Below are positions 17,280-26,145 of a DNA stretch of 64,000 bases, piece by piece. This stretch comes from JAEMQF01 sp963850525. GTDB taxonomy: Bacteria > Pseudomonadota > Gammaproteobacteria > Burkholderiales > Burkholderiaceae_C. The notes under the pieces are model-generated. The model had not been told where the DNA came from. It did no database searches and saw nothing but the letters and a program-made list of their open reading frames with translations. A program made the position numbers and the translations under genes. How positions within the stretch are numbered: the stretch's first letter is position 1; each line of letters opens with the position of its first letter. Location of the stretch: the NCBI GenBank assembly GCA_963850525.1, contig CAWKLQ010000008.1, positions 1,302,001 through 1,366,000 on the forward strand. Direction: 5' to 3'.

Positions 17280-18095
17280 TCAACCCGGCTGTGACGCCAG
17301 CTCGACTTGTACTGCCCGCGAAGGTGCAAGCTGCGCCGGGGCGGGCACTTTCCAGTACGCACCAATGCCATCGATGTCGTGTATCGGACTGTCGATGCAT
17401 TTTTCCGTTCGATAGTCGGCAATCGCGCGGCGGCACCCATCGACGGCGCCGAAGTCGTCGACGATGATGTAGCCGCCCGGGCTCACTTTGTGTCCCAAGG
17501 CCTGCAGAGCATCCATGGTGGATGCGTACATGTCACCATCCAGGCGCAGCACCGCGATGCGCTCGATCGGCGCGCCGGGCAAGGTGTCCTTGAACCAGCC
17601 CTTCAGGAAACGAACCTGGTCGTCGAGCAGATCGTACTTTCTGAAGTTTTCCTGGACGGCCTCGAGGGACACGGCCAGCGCCTTGTAGGTGTGGTGCACG
17701 TCGCCGACGTCTTGGCTCGGGTAGCGCTTCGCATCGGGCGCGGGCAGGCCTTCAAACGAATCGGCCACCCAGACCCGGCGGTCGGTGACGCCGAAGACCT
17801 TCAACACGGCCCGCATGTAAATGCACGCCCCTCCGCGCCACGCACCGGTTTCGACAAAGTCACCCGGCACCCCGTCGATGATCACATCGCTCATCAGCTC
17901 GCGCAGGCTGCGCAGGCGTTCGAATCCGATCATGGTGTGGGCTTTGGCAGGCCAGTCGCGTCCCTGGGCCCGTCGAACCGGGTCGAACACGCCGCCGGAC
18001 CATTGGTCCATCGGCGGATCTTCATAGATCACCCCCAGCAAGACGCGCTCGATGAGGTTGAGGTAGAGCTCGGCCAATCGTGCAACATGGTTCAT
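17280..18095 (-). CDS. TylF/MycF-family O-methyltransferase
   Basis: 271 aa. Motifs of the macrocin O-methyltransferase family are visible: GFERLRSLRELMSDVIIDGVPGDFVETGAWRGGACIYM (SAM-binding region), VWVADSFEGLP, RLDGDMYASTMDALQAL and GGYIIVDDFGAVDGCRRA. Members use SAM to methylate sugar or other hydroxyls and need Mg2+ held by the Asp residues (LDGD, DD). The gene is convergent with ycgR. With two glycosyltransferases and flagellins nearby, methylation of a flagellar or surface glycan is likely but unproven. Confidence 0.82.
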   Translation of the reverse strand: MNHVARLAELYLNLIERVLLGVIYEDPPMDQWSGGVFDPVRRAQGRDWPAKAHTMIGFERLRSLRELMSDVIIDGVPGDFVETGAWRGGACIYMRAVLKVFGVTDRRVWVADSFEGLPAPDAKRYPSQDVGDVHHTYKALAVSLEAVQENFRKYDLLDDQVRFLKGWFKDTLPGAPIERIAVLRLDGDMYASTMDALQALGHKVSPGGYIIVDDFGAVDGCRRAIADYRTEKCIDSPIHDIDGIGAYWKVPAPAQLAPSRAVQVELASQPG

Positions 18096-18179
18096 GCCAG
18101 CATGCTAGGGTGGCGCAGCAGGATGCGGTCGCTGCAAAAACGATGCGTTCTCCGGTCAGCTTCGGTCGCGCTGACGCGG

Positions 18180-19244
18180 TCACGCGTTGCGCATGGCGAC
18201 CCACCCCTGCACCGCCTCCAGCGCGCGCACGCGCTGGTGCTCGGGCAAGAACGAGTGCTGCACGGCTTGCACGACCATGCGTTGGCACTCGGCGGGGCTC
18301 AGGTCGGCGTGGCGCACCAGGCGCAGCGCCTCGCCGCTGTGCGTGATGCACGAGATGAGCCGGTTGTCGGTGTGAAAACTCAAGGACACGCCGGCGCGCC
18401 AGAGCGCTGCGATCGGATGCGTCGCGAGCGACGCCGCCGCACCGGTGTGCACGTTGCTCGTCATGCAGACTTCGAGGTGCACGCCGCTGGCGATCAACTC
18501 CGCCACCAGGTGGGCTCGCGCCGGGTCGGTGAGCGCTTCGGCCAGACGCACGCCGTGGCCGATGCGCCGCGCGCCCAGACGCACCGCTTCGAGCACACGC
18601 TCGGCAGCGTCGGCCTCGCCCGCGTGCAGCGTGATCGGCAAGCCGGCGTCGCGCGCGATGGCCAGCGCGCGCGCGTGATCGCCCGGTGGATGGCCGAGTT
18701 CGGCGCCCGCCAGGTCGAATCCGATCACGCCGCGGCCGTGCCAGCGCAGCGCCAGGCGCACCGCGCGTTCGGTCTCGAAGGACGGCAGGTGGCGCATCGA
18801 ACAGACGATCAACCCGCTCATCAGCGGGCTGCGTGACAGCCCCTCGAGAAGCGCTTCGACGGCAGCGTCACCGCTCACACCGTGGGCCTCGAAGAGCAGC
18901 GGCGCGATGCGGAACTCACCGAGCACCGCACCCTCGGCACGTGCGTCTTCGGCAGCTTCAAAGGCGACGCGGGCCAGGCCTTCGCGCGTGGCCATGGCCG
19001 CCACCGTGAGCGCAAAGCCTTCCAGGTACGCCTCCAGGCTGCCGGCGTGGGCGCGCTGCTGGAACCAGGCCTCGACGCCGAGCCGGTCCGGCGCCGGCCA
19101 TGGCAGCGCGCGCTCGCGCAGCAACTCCATCAAGGTCGAGACGCGCAAACCGCCGTCGAGATGGTCGTGCAAGACCACCTTGGGCATGGCGCGCAGCTGC
19201 CTCAACAACGCAGCATCATCCGGGGCAATGTCGGCGTCGAACAT
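18180..19244 (-). CDS. add: Adenosine deaminase
   Basis: 354 aa from ATG 19244; an upstream in-frame extension of 26 Arg/Ala-rich residues is unlikely to be coding. Metal and catalytic motifs are present: HDHLDGG (first two His), HAGE (Glu catalytic), RRIGHGVRL, and FHTDNRLIS with the metal-binding Asp. It hydrolyses adenosine or deoxyadenosine to inosine or deoxyinosine plus ammonia in the cytoplasm. It is divergent from the BMP-type nucleoside importer operon, which supplies likely substrates. Confidence 0.9.
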   Translation of the reverse strand: MFDADIAPDDAALLRQLRAMPKVVLHDHLDGGLRVSTLMELLRERALPWPAPDRLGVEAWFQQRAHAGSLEAYLEGFALTVAAMATREGLARVAFEAAEDARAEGAVLGEFRIAPLLFEAHGVSGDAAVEALLEGLSRSPLMSGLIVCSMRHLPSFETERAVRLALRWHGRGVIGFDLAGAELGHPPGDHARALAIARDAGLPITLHAGEADAAERVLEAVRLGARRIGHGVRLAEALTDPARAHLVAELIASGVHLEVCMTSNVHTGAAASLATHPIAALWRAGVSLSFHTDNRLISCITHSGEALRLVRHADLSPAECQRMVVQAVQHSFLPEHQRVRALEAVQGWVAMRNA

Positions 19245-19369
19245 GGGCTGCGATCGTAGAGCAGGCGCGGCTGACCGGGCACGCCTGACCCCAGGGCGAG
19301 CCCCGAGGCACGAGCGACGCAAGTCTTGCTATCCTGCACCTCACCCCATCAGCACTCGGAGCCCTTGCC

Positions 19370-20353
19370 ATGAAGCGCTTTTGCTCTCTTCTGCGTCTTT
19401 GCCTCGCCGCGACCATCGCGCTCGCCGGGCTGGGCGCGGCCGCGCAACCCGCCATCGTCTACGACATGGGCGGCAAGTTCGACAAATCGTTCAACGAGGC
19501 CGCCTACAACGGCGCCGAACGCTGGAAAAAGGAAACCGGCAAGGCCTACATGGACTTCGAGATCGCCAACGAAGCGCAGCGCGAACAGGCGATGCGGCGC
19601 ATGGCCGAACGCGGCGCAAACCCGGTGATCGGTGTGGGCTTCTCGCAGGGTTCGTCAATCGAGAAAGTCTCGAAGGAGTTTCCGAAACTCAGCTTCGTCA
19701 TCATCGATTCGGTGGTCAAGCAACCCAACGTCGAATCGATCGTCTTCAAGGAGCACGAAGGGAGTTTTCTGGTCGGCATGATGGCGGCGATGGCGAGCAA
19801 AAGCGGCAAGGTCGGCTTTGTGGGCGGCATGGACATTCCGCTGATCCGCAAATTCCAGTGCGGCTACGAACAAGGCGCGAAGTTCGCGAATCCGAAGGTT
19901 GAAGTCAGCGCGACCATGACCGGCACGACGCCCGCCGCGTGGAGCGACCCGGCGCGCGGTGGCGAACTCGCCAAGGCGCAGTTCGCGCGCGGTGTCGACG
20001 TCGTGTTTGCCGCTGCCGGAGGCACCGGCGCGGGCGTGTACCAGGCAGCGAAAGACGCGGGCAAACTCGCGATCGGCGTAGACAGTAACCAGAATCACTT
20101 GCAGCCAGGCACGATGCTCACCTCGATGGTCAAGCGCGTCGACAACGCGATCTACAACAGCGCGAAGAAGAGCACGCCGGGCGTGACCGCGCTGGGCCTG
20201 AAAGAAGGCGGCGTCGACTACGCCTTGGACCAGCACAACGCCAAGCTCGTCTCAGCCGAGATGAAGAGCAAGGTCGACGCGGCGAAGGCCGACATCATTG
20301 CCGGCAAGATCAAGGTTGCCGATTACATGGCGGACAACGCCTGCAGGTATTGA
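19370..20353 (+). CDS. BMP/PnrA-family nucleoside-binding protein of an ABC importer
   Basis: 327 aa with an N-terminal signal peptide (cleavage near GLGAAAQP). The mature protein begins IVYDMGGKFDKSFNEAAYNGAERW, the BMP-family start, with later FKEHEGSFLVGMMAA and VGFVGGMDIPL. Family members bind purine nucleosides in the periplasm and hand them to the cognate ABC permease. Its stop overlaps the start of the following open region, but the ATPase start is set further down at 20488. Nearby add, cdd, punA and deoC support a nucleoside ligand. Confidence 0.9.
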   Translation: MKRFCSLLRLCLAATIALAGLGAAAQPAIVYDMGGKFDKSFNEAAYNGAERWKKETGKAYMDFEIANEAQREQAMRRMAERGANPVIGVGFSQGSSIEKVSKEFPKLSFVIIDSVVKQPNVESIVFKEHEGSFLVGMMAAMASKSGKVGFVGGMDIPLIRKFQCGYEQGAKFANPKVEVSATMTGTTPAAWSDPARGGELAKAQFARGVDVVFAAAGGTGAGVYQAAKDAGKLAIGVDSNQNHLQPGTMLTSMVKRVDNAIYNSAKKSTPGVTALGLKEGGVDYALDQHNAKLVSAEMKSKVDAAKADIIAGKIKVADYMADNACRY

Positions 20354-20487
20354 CCCCCCCCGGAGCGCCTTACGGCGCTCCCCCCGTGGGCCCGCAGGGG
20401 CCACTGCGTGGCCCTGGGGGCGTCGCCAGCGGACCGGCAAAGCCGGATCCGCGGCGGCCACTTGAACGGGTCGTACCTGCCGTTCAG
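20354..20487. repeat. GC-rich palindromic intergenic element between BMP gene and ABC ATPase
   Basis: The stretch holds a perfect hairpin GGAGCGCC-TTAC-GGCGCTCC (20362-20381) followed by CCCC, and a second near-perfect hairpin at 20429-20452 (GCGGACCGGC / GCCGGATCCGC). It is open in the ATPase frame by chance, but the encoded Pro/Gly-rich string resembles no ATPase N-terminus. This is probably a REP-like repeat that may lower expression of the transporter genes relative to the binding protein. Confidence 0.6.
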
Positions 20488-22008
20488 ATGTCGGGCATTT
20501 GCAAACGCTTCGGCGCAGTCCAGGCGAATCGGCATGTCAATCTGACCGTTGGTGCCGGCACGGTGCACGGCATCGTTGGCGAAAACGGTGCGGGCAAGAG
20601 CACGCTGATGGCCGTGCTCTACGGCTTCTACCGTGCCGAAAGCGGCAGTGTCGAGATCAACGGCGCGCCGGTGCGGATCGACAACTCCAAAGCGGCGATC
20701 GCGCTGGGCATCGGCATGGTGCACCAGCACTTCATGCTGGTCGAGAACTTCAGCGCGCTCGACAACATCCTGCTCGGCGCAGAAAGCCATTGGCGCTTGC
20801 AACCGGCGCGCGCGCACTTGCGCGCCCAGCTCGACGCGCTGATGCGCGACACCGGCTTGCACGTGCGCCTGGACCTGCCCGTCGAGGACTTGCCAGTGGG
20901 CGAACGCCAGCGCCTGGAAATCATGAAAGCGCTGGTGCGTGGCGCGCGCATCCTGATCCTCGACGAACCCACCGCCGTGCTCACGCCGCAGGAAACCGAA
21001 CAACTGCTCGCGACGCTGCGGCGCCTGCGCGAGCGTGGCACGACGGTGCTGCTGATCACGCACAAGCTCAAGGAAATCATGGCGCTGTGCGACGCCGTCA
21101 CGGTGATGCGCGGCGGGGCGGTCGTGCTCGACTGCGCCATCGTCGACACGAGCGTCGACGAGTTGGCGCAAGCCATGGTCGGCCGGCGTGTGCACACCGG
21201 TCGCGCAGCGGACGCGAGCACGTCGCCGCCCGGCGCGGTGTTGTTGCAAGCGCAGCAGCTGCGCTGGCGCGACGGATTCGGCGTGCCGCGCCTGGACGAC
21301 GTGTCGATCAGCCTGCGTGCCGGAGAGATCGTCGGTGTGGCGGGAGTCTCGGGCAATGGCCAGAGCGAGTTGCTCGACGCGCTCGCGGGTCTGCTCGCGC
21401 CGCATCAGGGCGGGCTGCGCATCGGCACGCAGACCTTCACGCCCAAGCGCTGGATCACGCCCGACGCAGCGCGCGCTGCGGGCGTCGCGCACGTTCCGGA
21501 AGACCGGCACCGGCGCGGCCTGGTGCTGCCCTTCGGCGCGTGGGAATCCGCGGTGCTGGGCTACCACGACGCCGCGCGCTACGGCCGCCACGCCCTCATG
21601 GACCACGCCGCGATGCGCGCCGACACCGCAGCGATGATGGCGCGCTACGACGTGCGCCCGCCCGACCCTGAACTGCGCTGCGCCAAGTTTTCCGGCGGCA
21701 ATCAGCAGAAGCTCGTGCTCGCGCGCGAGGCGCTGCCCGAACCCAAGGTGTTGCTCGTCGGCCAACCGACACGCGGCGTGGACATCGGCGCGATCGAATT
21801 CATTCACGGCCGCTTGCGCGCGCTGCGCGACGCGGGCGGCGCGGTGCTGCTCGTGAGCTCGGAGCTCGACGAGATCCTCGCCCTGTCGGACCGCGTGCTC
21901 GTGATGTGCGGCGGGCGCATCACCGGCGAGTTGCCGATTGCCGCTTGCAGCGAGGCCGAGCTGGGGCGGCTCATGAGCGATGCTCAGGCGCAGAAAGTCG
22001 CTGCATGA
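20488..22008 (+). CDS. Nucleoside ABC importer, duplicated ATPase subunit
   Basis: About 506 aa with two ABC domains. The first has GENGAGKSTLMAVLYG (Walker A) and ILILDEPTAVLTPQE (Walker B). The second has GVSGNGQSELLDALAG, lacking the canonical GKS/T, with FSGGNQQKLVLARE (signature), as usual for sugar/nucleoside-type tandem ATPases. ATG 20488 (MSGICKRFGAVQ) was chosen because upstream codons lie in a palindromic repeat; no strong ribosome-binding site is visible. It energises import through the two permeases that follow. The stop overlaps the next start (ATGA). Confidence 0.9.
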   Translation: MSGICKRFGAVQANRHVNLTVGAGTVHGIVGENGAGKSTLMAVLYGFYRAESGSVEINGAPVRIDNSKAAIALGIGMVHQHFMLVENFSALDNILLGAESHWRLQPARAHLRAQLDALMRDTGLHVRLDLPVEDLPVGERQRLEIMKALVRGARILILDEPTAVLTPQETEQLLATLRRLRERGTTVLLITHKLKEIMALCDAVTVMRGGAVVLDCAIVDTSVDELAQAMVGRRVHTGRAADASTSPPGAVLLQAQQLRWRDGFGVPRLDDVSISLRAGEIVGVAGVSGNGQSELLDALAGLLAPHQGGLRIGTQTFTPKRWITPDAARAAGVAHVPEDRHRRGLVLPFGAWESAVLGYHDAARYGRHALMDHAAMRADTAAMMARYDVRPPDPELRCAKFSGGNQQKLVLAREALPEPKVLLVGQPTRGVDIGAIEFIHGRLRALRDAGGAVLLVSSELDEILALSDRVLVMCGGRITGELPIAACSEAELGRLMSDAQAQKVAA

Positions 22009-23135
22009 GCCAGCCGATCGAAATGCCGCGCTGGCTCGACCTGGTCGTGCTGCCTGCGTTCAACCTCGCGCTGGCCCTGCTCGCCTGCGGCGTCGTCGTG
22101 CTCATCGTCGGCCAGAGCCCGACCCAAGTCTTGGCGCTGCTCATCCAGGGCGCGTTCGGCAGCCGCATGGGCCTCAGCTACACGCTGTACTACGCGACGA
22201 CCTTCGTCTTCACCGGCCTGGCCGTCGCCGTGGCGTACCACGCCGGGCTGTTCAACATCGGCGGCGAGGGCCAGGCGATGCTGGGTGGGCTTGGCACGGC
22301 GCTGGCCGCACTTGCGCTCGGCGACCACTACCCGGTGTGGGTGGTGCTGCCGGCGATGCTCGCTGCAGCCATGCTCGCCGGTGTCGCGTGGGCCGCCGTT
22401 CCCGCGGCGCTGCAGGCCTGGCGCGGCAGCCACATCGTGATCACGACGATCATGTTCAACTTTCTCGCCTCGGCCTTGCTCGCCTACGTGCTCATCGACT
22501 TGCTCAAGGAACCGGGCAACATGACGGTGGAGAGCCGCAGCTTCGGCGCAGGCGCGCACGTCGCGGGGGTGCACGAAGTGCTCGCTTGGGCGGGCATCGA
22601 CTGGCCGCGCTCGCCGCTCAATGTGAGCGTGCTGCTCGCCGTGCTCGCCGCCATCGGCGTGACCCTGTTCCTGTGGCGCAGCAAGGCGGGCTACGCGCTG
22701 CGCACCGTGGGCTACGCGCCCGAGGCGGCGCGCTACGCCGGAATCCGGCCGAAACTTCAGATCGTGCACGCGATGGCGATTTCCGGGGCGCTCGCCGGCC
22801 TCGTGGGAATCAACGAAGTCGCCGGCGTGCACGGTCGCCTGTTGCTCGACTATGTGGTGGGCGCCGGCTTTGCCGGAATCGCCGTCTCGCTGATCGGACG
22901 CAACCATCCGCTGGGCATCGTTTTCGCGGCGTTGCTGTTCGGCGCGCTGTACCAGGGCGGCGCCGAACTCGCGTTTGAAATCCCCGGCTTCAGCCGCGAC
23001 ATGGTGTTCACGCTGCAAGGCTTGATCGTGCTGTTCTCCGGCGCGATGGCGCAGGTCGCGGCGCCGACCTTCGCGCGCGCCTGGCAGGCCTGGCGGCGCT
23101 GGCGCGATGCGGCTGCGCCAGCGCAGCCCGGCTGA
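22005..23135 (+). CDS. Nucleoside ABC importer, permease 1
   Basis: 376 aa starting at ATG 22005, overlapping the ATPase stop by 4 nt. Multi-spanning inner membrane protein of the BPD_transp_2 family: LVVLPAFNLALALLACGVVVLIVG, FNIGGEGQAMLGGLGTALAALALG and the conserved YALRTVGYAPEAARYAGI loop. The FNIGGEGQ motif is typical of BMP-type nucleoside permeases. It pairs with permease 2 at 23153. Confidence 0.9.
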   Translation: MSQPIEMPRWLDLVVLPAFNLALALLACGVVVLIVGQSPTQVLALLIQGAFGSRMGLSYTLYYATTFVFTGLAVAVAYHAGLFNIGGEGQAMLGGLGTALAALALGDHYPVWVVLPAMLAAAMLAGVAWAAVPAALQAWRGSHIVITTIMFNFLASALLAYVLIDLLKEPGNMTVESRSFGAGAHVAGVHEVLAWAGIDWPRSPLNVSVLLAVLAAIGVTLFLWRSKAGYALRTVGYAPEAARYAGIRPKLQIVHAMAISGALAGLVGINEVAGVHGRLLLDYVVGAGFAGIAVSLIGRNHPLGIVFAALLFGALYQGGAELAFEIPGFSRDMVFTLQGLIVLFSGAMAQVAAPTFARAWQAWRRWRDAAAPAQPG

Positions 23136-23152
23136 TCGCGAGACCGCGGCGC

Positions 23153-24121
23153 ATGGACGAACTCGGCATCGCCACCCTGCTCGCCTCGACGCTGCGCGTC
23201 TCGGTGCCGCTGATTCTGTGCGCGCTCGCCGGCGCGCTTGCCGAACGCTCCGGCGTCATCGACCTCGGCCTGGAAGGCAAGATGCTGCTCAGCGCCTTTG
23301 CCGCGGGCAGCGTGGGCGCGCTCAGTGGCTCGATGGGGCTCGCCTTGTGCGCCGCGCTGATCGTCGGCGTATTGCTCTCGATGCTGCACGGCTACGCGTG
23401 CGTGAGTCACGGTGGCGATCAGGTCGTGATGGGCATGGCGATCACGATGACGGCCGCCGGCTTGACCGTCGTGCTCGGCATCGCCTGGTTCCAGCAGGGT
23501 GGGCAAACGCCGCCGCTGCCCGACACGGTGCGCCTCAGCAACTGGTTCACCGGCGCGGCCGCAGCGTGGCGCGAGATTCCGCTGCTCGGCACGCTGATCG
23601 CGCTGGGTCTGCTCGGGCACAATCCTTTCGTCTACCTCAGCCTGGCGCTCGTGCCTGCCGTCTGGTGGCTGATGTTTCGCACCCGTTTCGGCCTGCGCCT
23701 GCGCGCTGCGGGGGAAAACCCGGCGATGCTCGACGCGGCGGGTGTGTCGATCCTGCGCCTGCGCTACACCGCCCTCGCCGGCAACGGTGTGCTTGCCGCG
23801 CTGGCCGGTTCGTACCTCGTGCTCGCGCAGAACCCGAGCTTCATTCCGCACATGACCGCCGGGCGCGGCTACATGGCGCTCGCCGCGATGATCTTCGGCA
23901 AGTGGCACCCCGTCGGCGCGCTCTGGGCGTGCCTGCTGTTCGGCTTTCTCGACGCTGCGGCGATTCGCCTGCAGGGCACGGCTTTGCCGTTGATCGGCAG
24001 CGTGCCGGTGCAGTTGATTCAGGCGCTGCCCTACCTCATGACAGTGGTGCTGCTCGCCGGGTTCGTCGGGCGGGCGCGGGCGCCCAAGGCGTTGGGAGTG
24101 CCGTACGTCAAGGAGCGGTGA
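23153..24121 (+). CDS. Nucleoside ABC importer, permease 2
   Basis: 322 aa, hydrophobic with about 8-9 membrane segments. It has VIDLGLEGKMLLSAFAAG, the counterpart of the FNIGGEGQ segment, and FGLRLRAAGENPAMLDAAGVS, the cytoplasmic coupling loop. It starts 17 nt after permease 1 and completes the binding protein-ATPase-permease-permease set. Transport of purine or pyrimidine nucleosides is inferred from family and neighbours. Confidence 0.9.
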   Translation: MDELGIATLLASTLRVSVPLILCALAGALAERSGVIDLGLEGKMLLSAFAAGSVGALSGSMGLALCAALIVGVLLSMLHGYACVSHGGDQVVMGMAITMTAAGLTVVLGIAWFQQGGQTPPLPDTVRLSNWFTGAAAAWREIPLLGTLIALGLLGHNPFVYLSLALVPAVWWLMFRTRFGLRLRAAGENPAMLDAAGVSILRLRYTALAGNGVLAALAGSYLVLAQNPSFIPHMTAGRGYMALAAMIFGKWHPVGALWACLLFGFLDAAAIRLQGTALPLIGSVPVQLIQALPYLMTVVLLAGFVGRARAPKALGVPYVKER

Positions 24122-24222
24122 GCCGCATTGTTCCGAAGGGAAAAGCATCGAGTAAAGTCTCCCGCGCCGCCTGCCCCGCGCCTGACACGCCGCCAACGCT
24201 ACACCCTTCGAGGATCGCTTGA

Positions 24223-26121
24223 ATGAGTTTGCTGGTCGCTAACGCTTCGACTTTTCGGTGCTTGGTGGCCCTTGCCCTATGCGCCGCAGGCAGTGCCGCA
24301 GCAGCTGACGCGACCCCTGCAACTGCCCCCACCTTCACCGGGCGCTGGGTGCACGCCTTCGCGGCCTACGGACCGCCCAAGTACCCGGCCGACTTCACAC
24401 ACTTCGAGTACGTCAACCCGGACGCGCCCAAGGGCGGCACCCTGAACCTGCGCAACCCGGACCGGCGCTCCAGCTTCGACAAATTCAATCCCTATACGAC
24501 GCGTGGTGCCGCTCCCGCCGGCGTGTCGATGTTCATGATCGAGCCGCTTGCGATCCAGTCGATGGACGAGCCGCAGACGATGTACGGCGTGCTGGCTCAG
24601 GAAATGTTCGTCGCGCCCGACCTGTCGTCGGTCTTGTTTCGCCTGCACCCCAAGGCGCGCTTCTACAACGGCGAGCCCGTGACGCCGCAGGACGTCGTCT
24701 ACTCGCTGGAGCGGGCGAAGAGCATGGAGGTGTCTCCGGCGTCACAAATTGCCCACGCCGATCTGGAGCGCGCCGTCGTCGTGGACGCGCGCACGGTGCG
24801 CATCGACCTCAAGACACGCACCATCAATGCCGCGTTTGCCGCAGGCGGCATCGGCGTGTTCTCGCGCCAATGGGGCGCGGGCAAGAAGTTCGACGAGGTC
24901 GTGCTCGACAAGCCGATCACCTCCGGCCCCTACGTGATCGACCGCTACGATTTGCCCAGCCGCATCGAGTTCAAGCTCAACCCCGACTATTGGGCGCGAG
25001 ACCTTCCCTCCCGGCGCGGCCATTTCAATTTCGAGCGCATCCGCTACCGCATGTACAACGACGAGGCGGTGGCGCGCGAAGCCTTCAAGGCCGGCGAGTT
25101 CGACATCTTCAAGGAATACCGCGCCAGCTCCTGGGTGCGCCAGCATCAGGGGCCGAAGTGGCGCGACGGCAGGATCGTCAAGGCGGCGCTGAAGACGAGC
25201 ACCGGGCAGGGCCTGCAGTCGATTCACCTGAACCAGCGCCGTCCCATCTTTCAGGACGTTCGGGTTCGCGAAGCGCTGATGCTCGCGTGGGACTTCGACC
25301 GCTACAACCAGTACCGCACGTTCAGCCACTCCTACAGCGTGTTCAACAACTCCGAATTCGCCGCGGTGGGCACGCCCTCGCCCGAAGAGCTGAAGCTGCT
25401 CGAGCCGTTTCGCGCCGAACTGCCGCCGCGTGTGTTCGGCCCGCCATTCGTGCCGCCGAGCAATCTGACGGGCCCCAACGCATTGCGCGAAAACCTACGC
25501 CGCGCACGCGATCTGCTGGAGCAAGCCGGCTGGAAAATCGCCGCCGACGGGAAACTGCGCAACGCGCGCGGCGAGCCGTTCGAATTCGAGTTCCTCGAGC
25601 CCGGTGACCCGAATCGCCTGATCGACTTTCAGCGCAACCTCGAGAAGCTCGGCATCACCCTCAAAGAGCGCATCGTCGACTACGCGCTGTTCGGGCGCCG
25701 CCTGGACCAGTACGACTTCGACAGCGTCGTCATCGTCGAATACGATTTCGCGTTGCCCAATCCGACCGACATGGCCGCGTCGTACGGCTCCAAGTCGGCC
25801 GACGAGCCCGGCAACGGCAACTACCGCGGCGTCAAGAGCCGCGCCGTCGATCACTTGATCAAGGCGATGGGCGACGCGACGACGATCGACGAGCTTCGCG
25901 TTGCATCGCGCGCGCTGGACCGGGTGGTGATGTGGAACTTCTGGCAGATTCCGCAGGTGTACAACAGCGTGGAGCAGATCTCCTACTGGAACCGCTTCGG
26001 CATCCCCGCCGTCCAGGCCAAATATTTTGTCGCCGATTCCTACCCCTCGGCCAGCTCGCCCCCCTGGCCGCTGTGGACCTGGTGGCTCAAAGACGCACGC
26101 CCTGCCGCGCCACGGCCCTGA
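24223..26121 (+). CDS. yejA: YejA-like periplasmic oligopeptide/microcin-binding protein
   Basis: 632 aa with a signal peptide (CAAGSAAAADATPA). It is a family 5 solute-binding protein: FTHFEYVNPDAPKGGTLNL, LAQEMFVAPD, FRLHPKARFYNGEPVTPQDVVYSLE, TSGPYVIDRY, and IHLNQRRPIFQDVRVREAL. The PDAPKGG start and long length fit YejA rather than OppA. It delivers peptides to YejBEF. An identical gene order (A-B-E-F) follows. The whole block sits inside an otherwise nucleoside-related region. Confidence 0.9.
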   Translation: MSLLVANASTFRCLVALALCAAGSAAAADATPATAPTFTGRWVHAFAAYGPPKYPADFTHFEYVNPDAPKGGTLNLRNPDRRSSFDKFNPYTTRGAAPAGVSMFMIEPLAIQSMDEPQTMYGVLAQEMFVAPDLSSVLFRLHPKARFYNGEPVTPQDVVYSLERAKSMEVSPASQIAHADLERAVVVDARTVRIDLKTRTINAAFAAGGIGVFSRQWGAGKKFDEVVLDKPITSGPYVIDRYDLPSRIEFKLNPDYWARDLPSRRGHFNFERIRYRMYNDEAVAREAFKAGEFDIFKEYRASSWVRQHQGPKWRDGRIVKAALKTSTGQGLQSIHLNQRRPIFQDVRVREALMLAWDFDRYNQYRTFSHSYSVFNNSEFAAVGTPSPEELKLLEPFRAELPPRVFGPPFVPPSNLTGPNALRENLRRARDLLEQAGWKIAADGKLRNARGEPFEFEFLEPGDPNRLIDFQRNLEKLGITLKERIVDYALFGRRLDQYDFDSVVIVEYDFALPNPTDMAASYGSKSADEPGNGNYRGVKSRAVDHLIKAMGDATTIDELRVASRALDRVVMWNFWQIPQVYNSVEQISYWNRFGIPAVQAKYFVADSYPSASSPPWPLWTWWLKDARPAAPRP

Positions 26122-26145
26122 CGACACTCCGCGAAGCCGACACCC

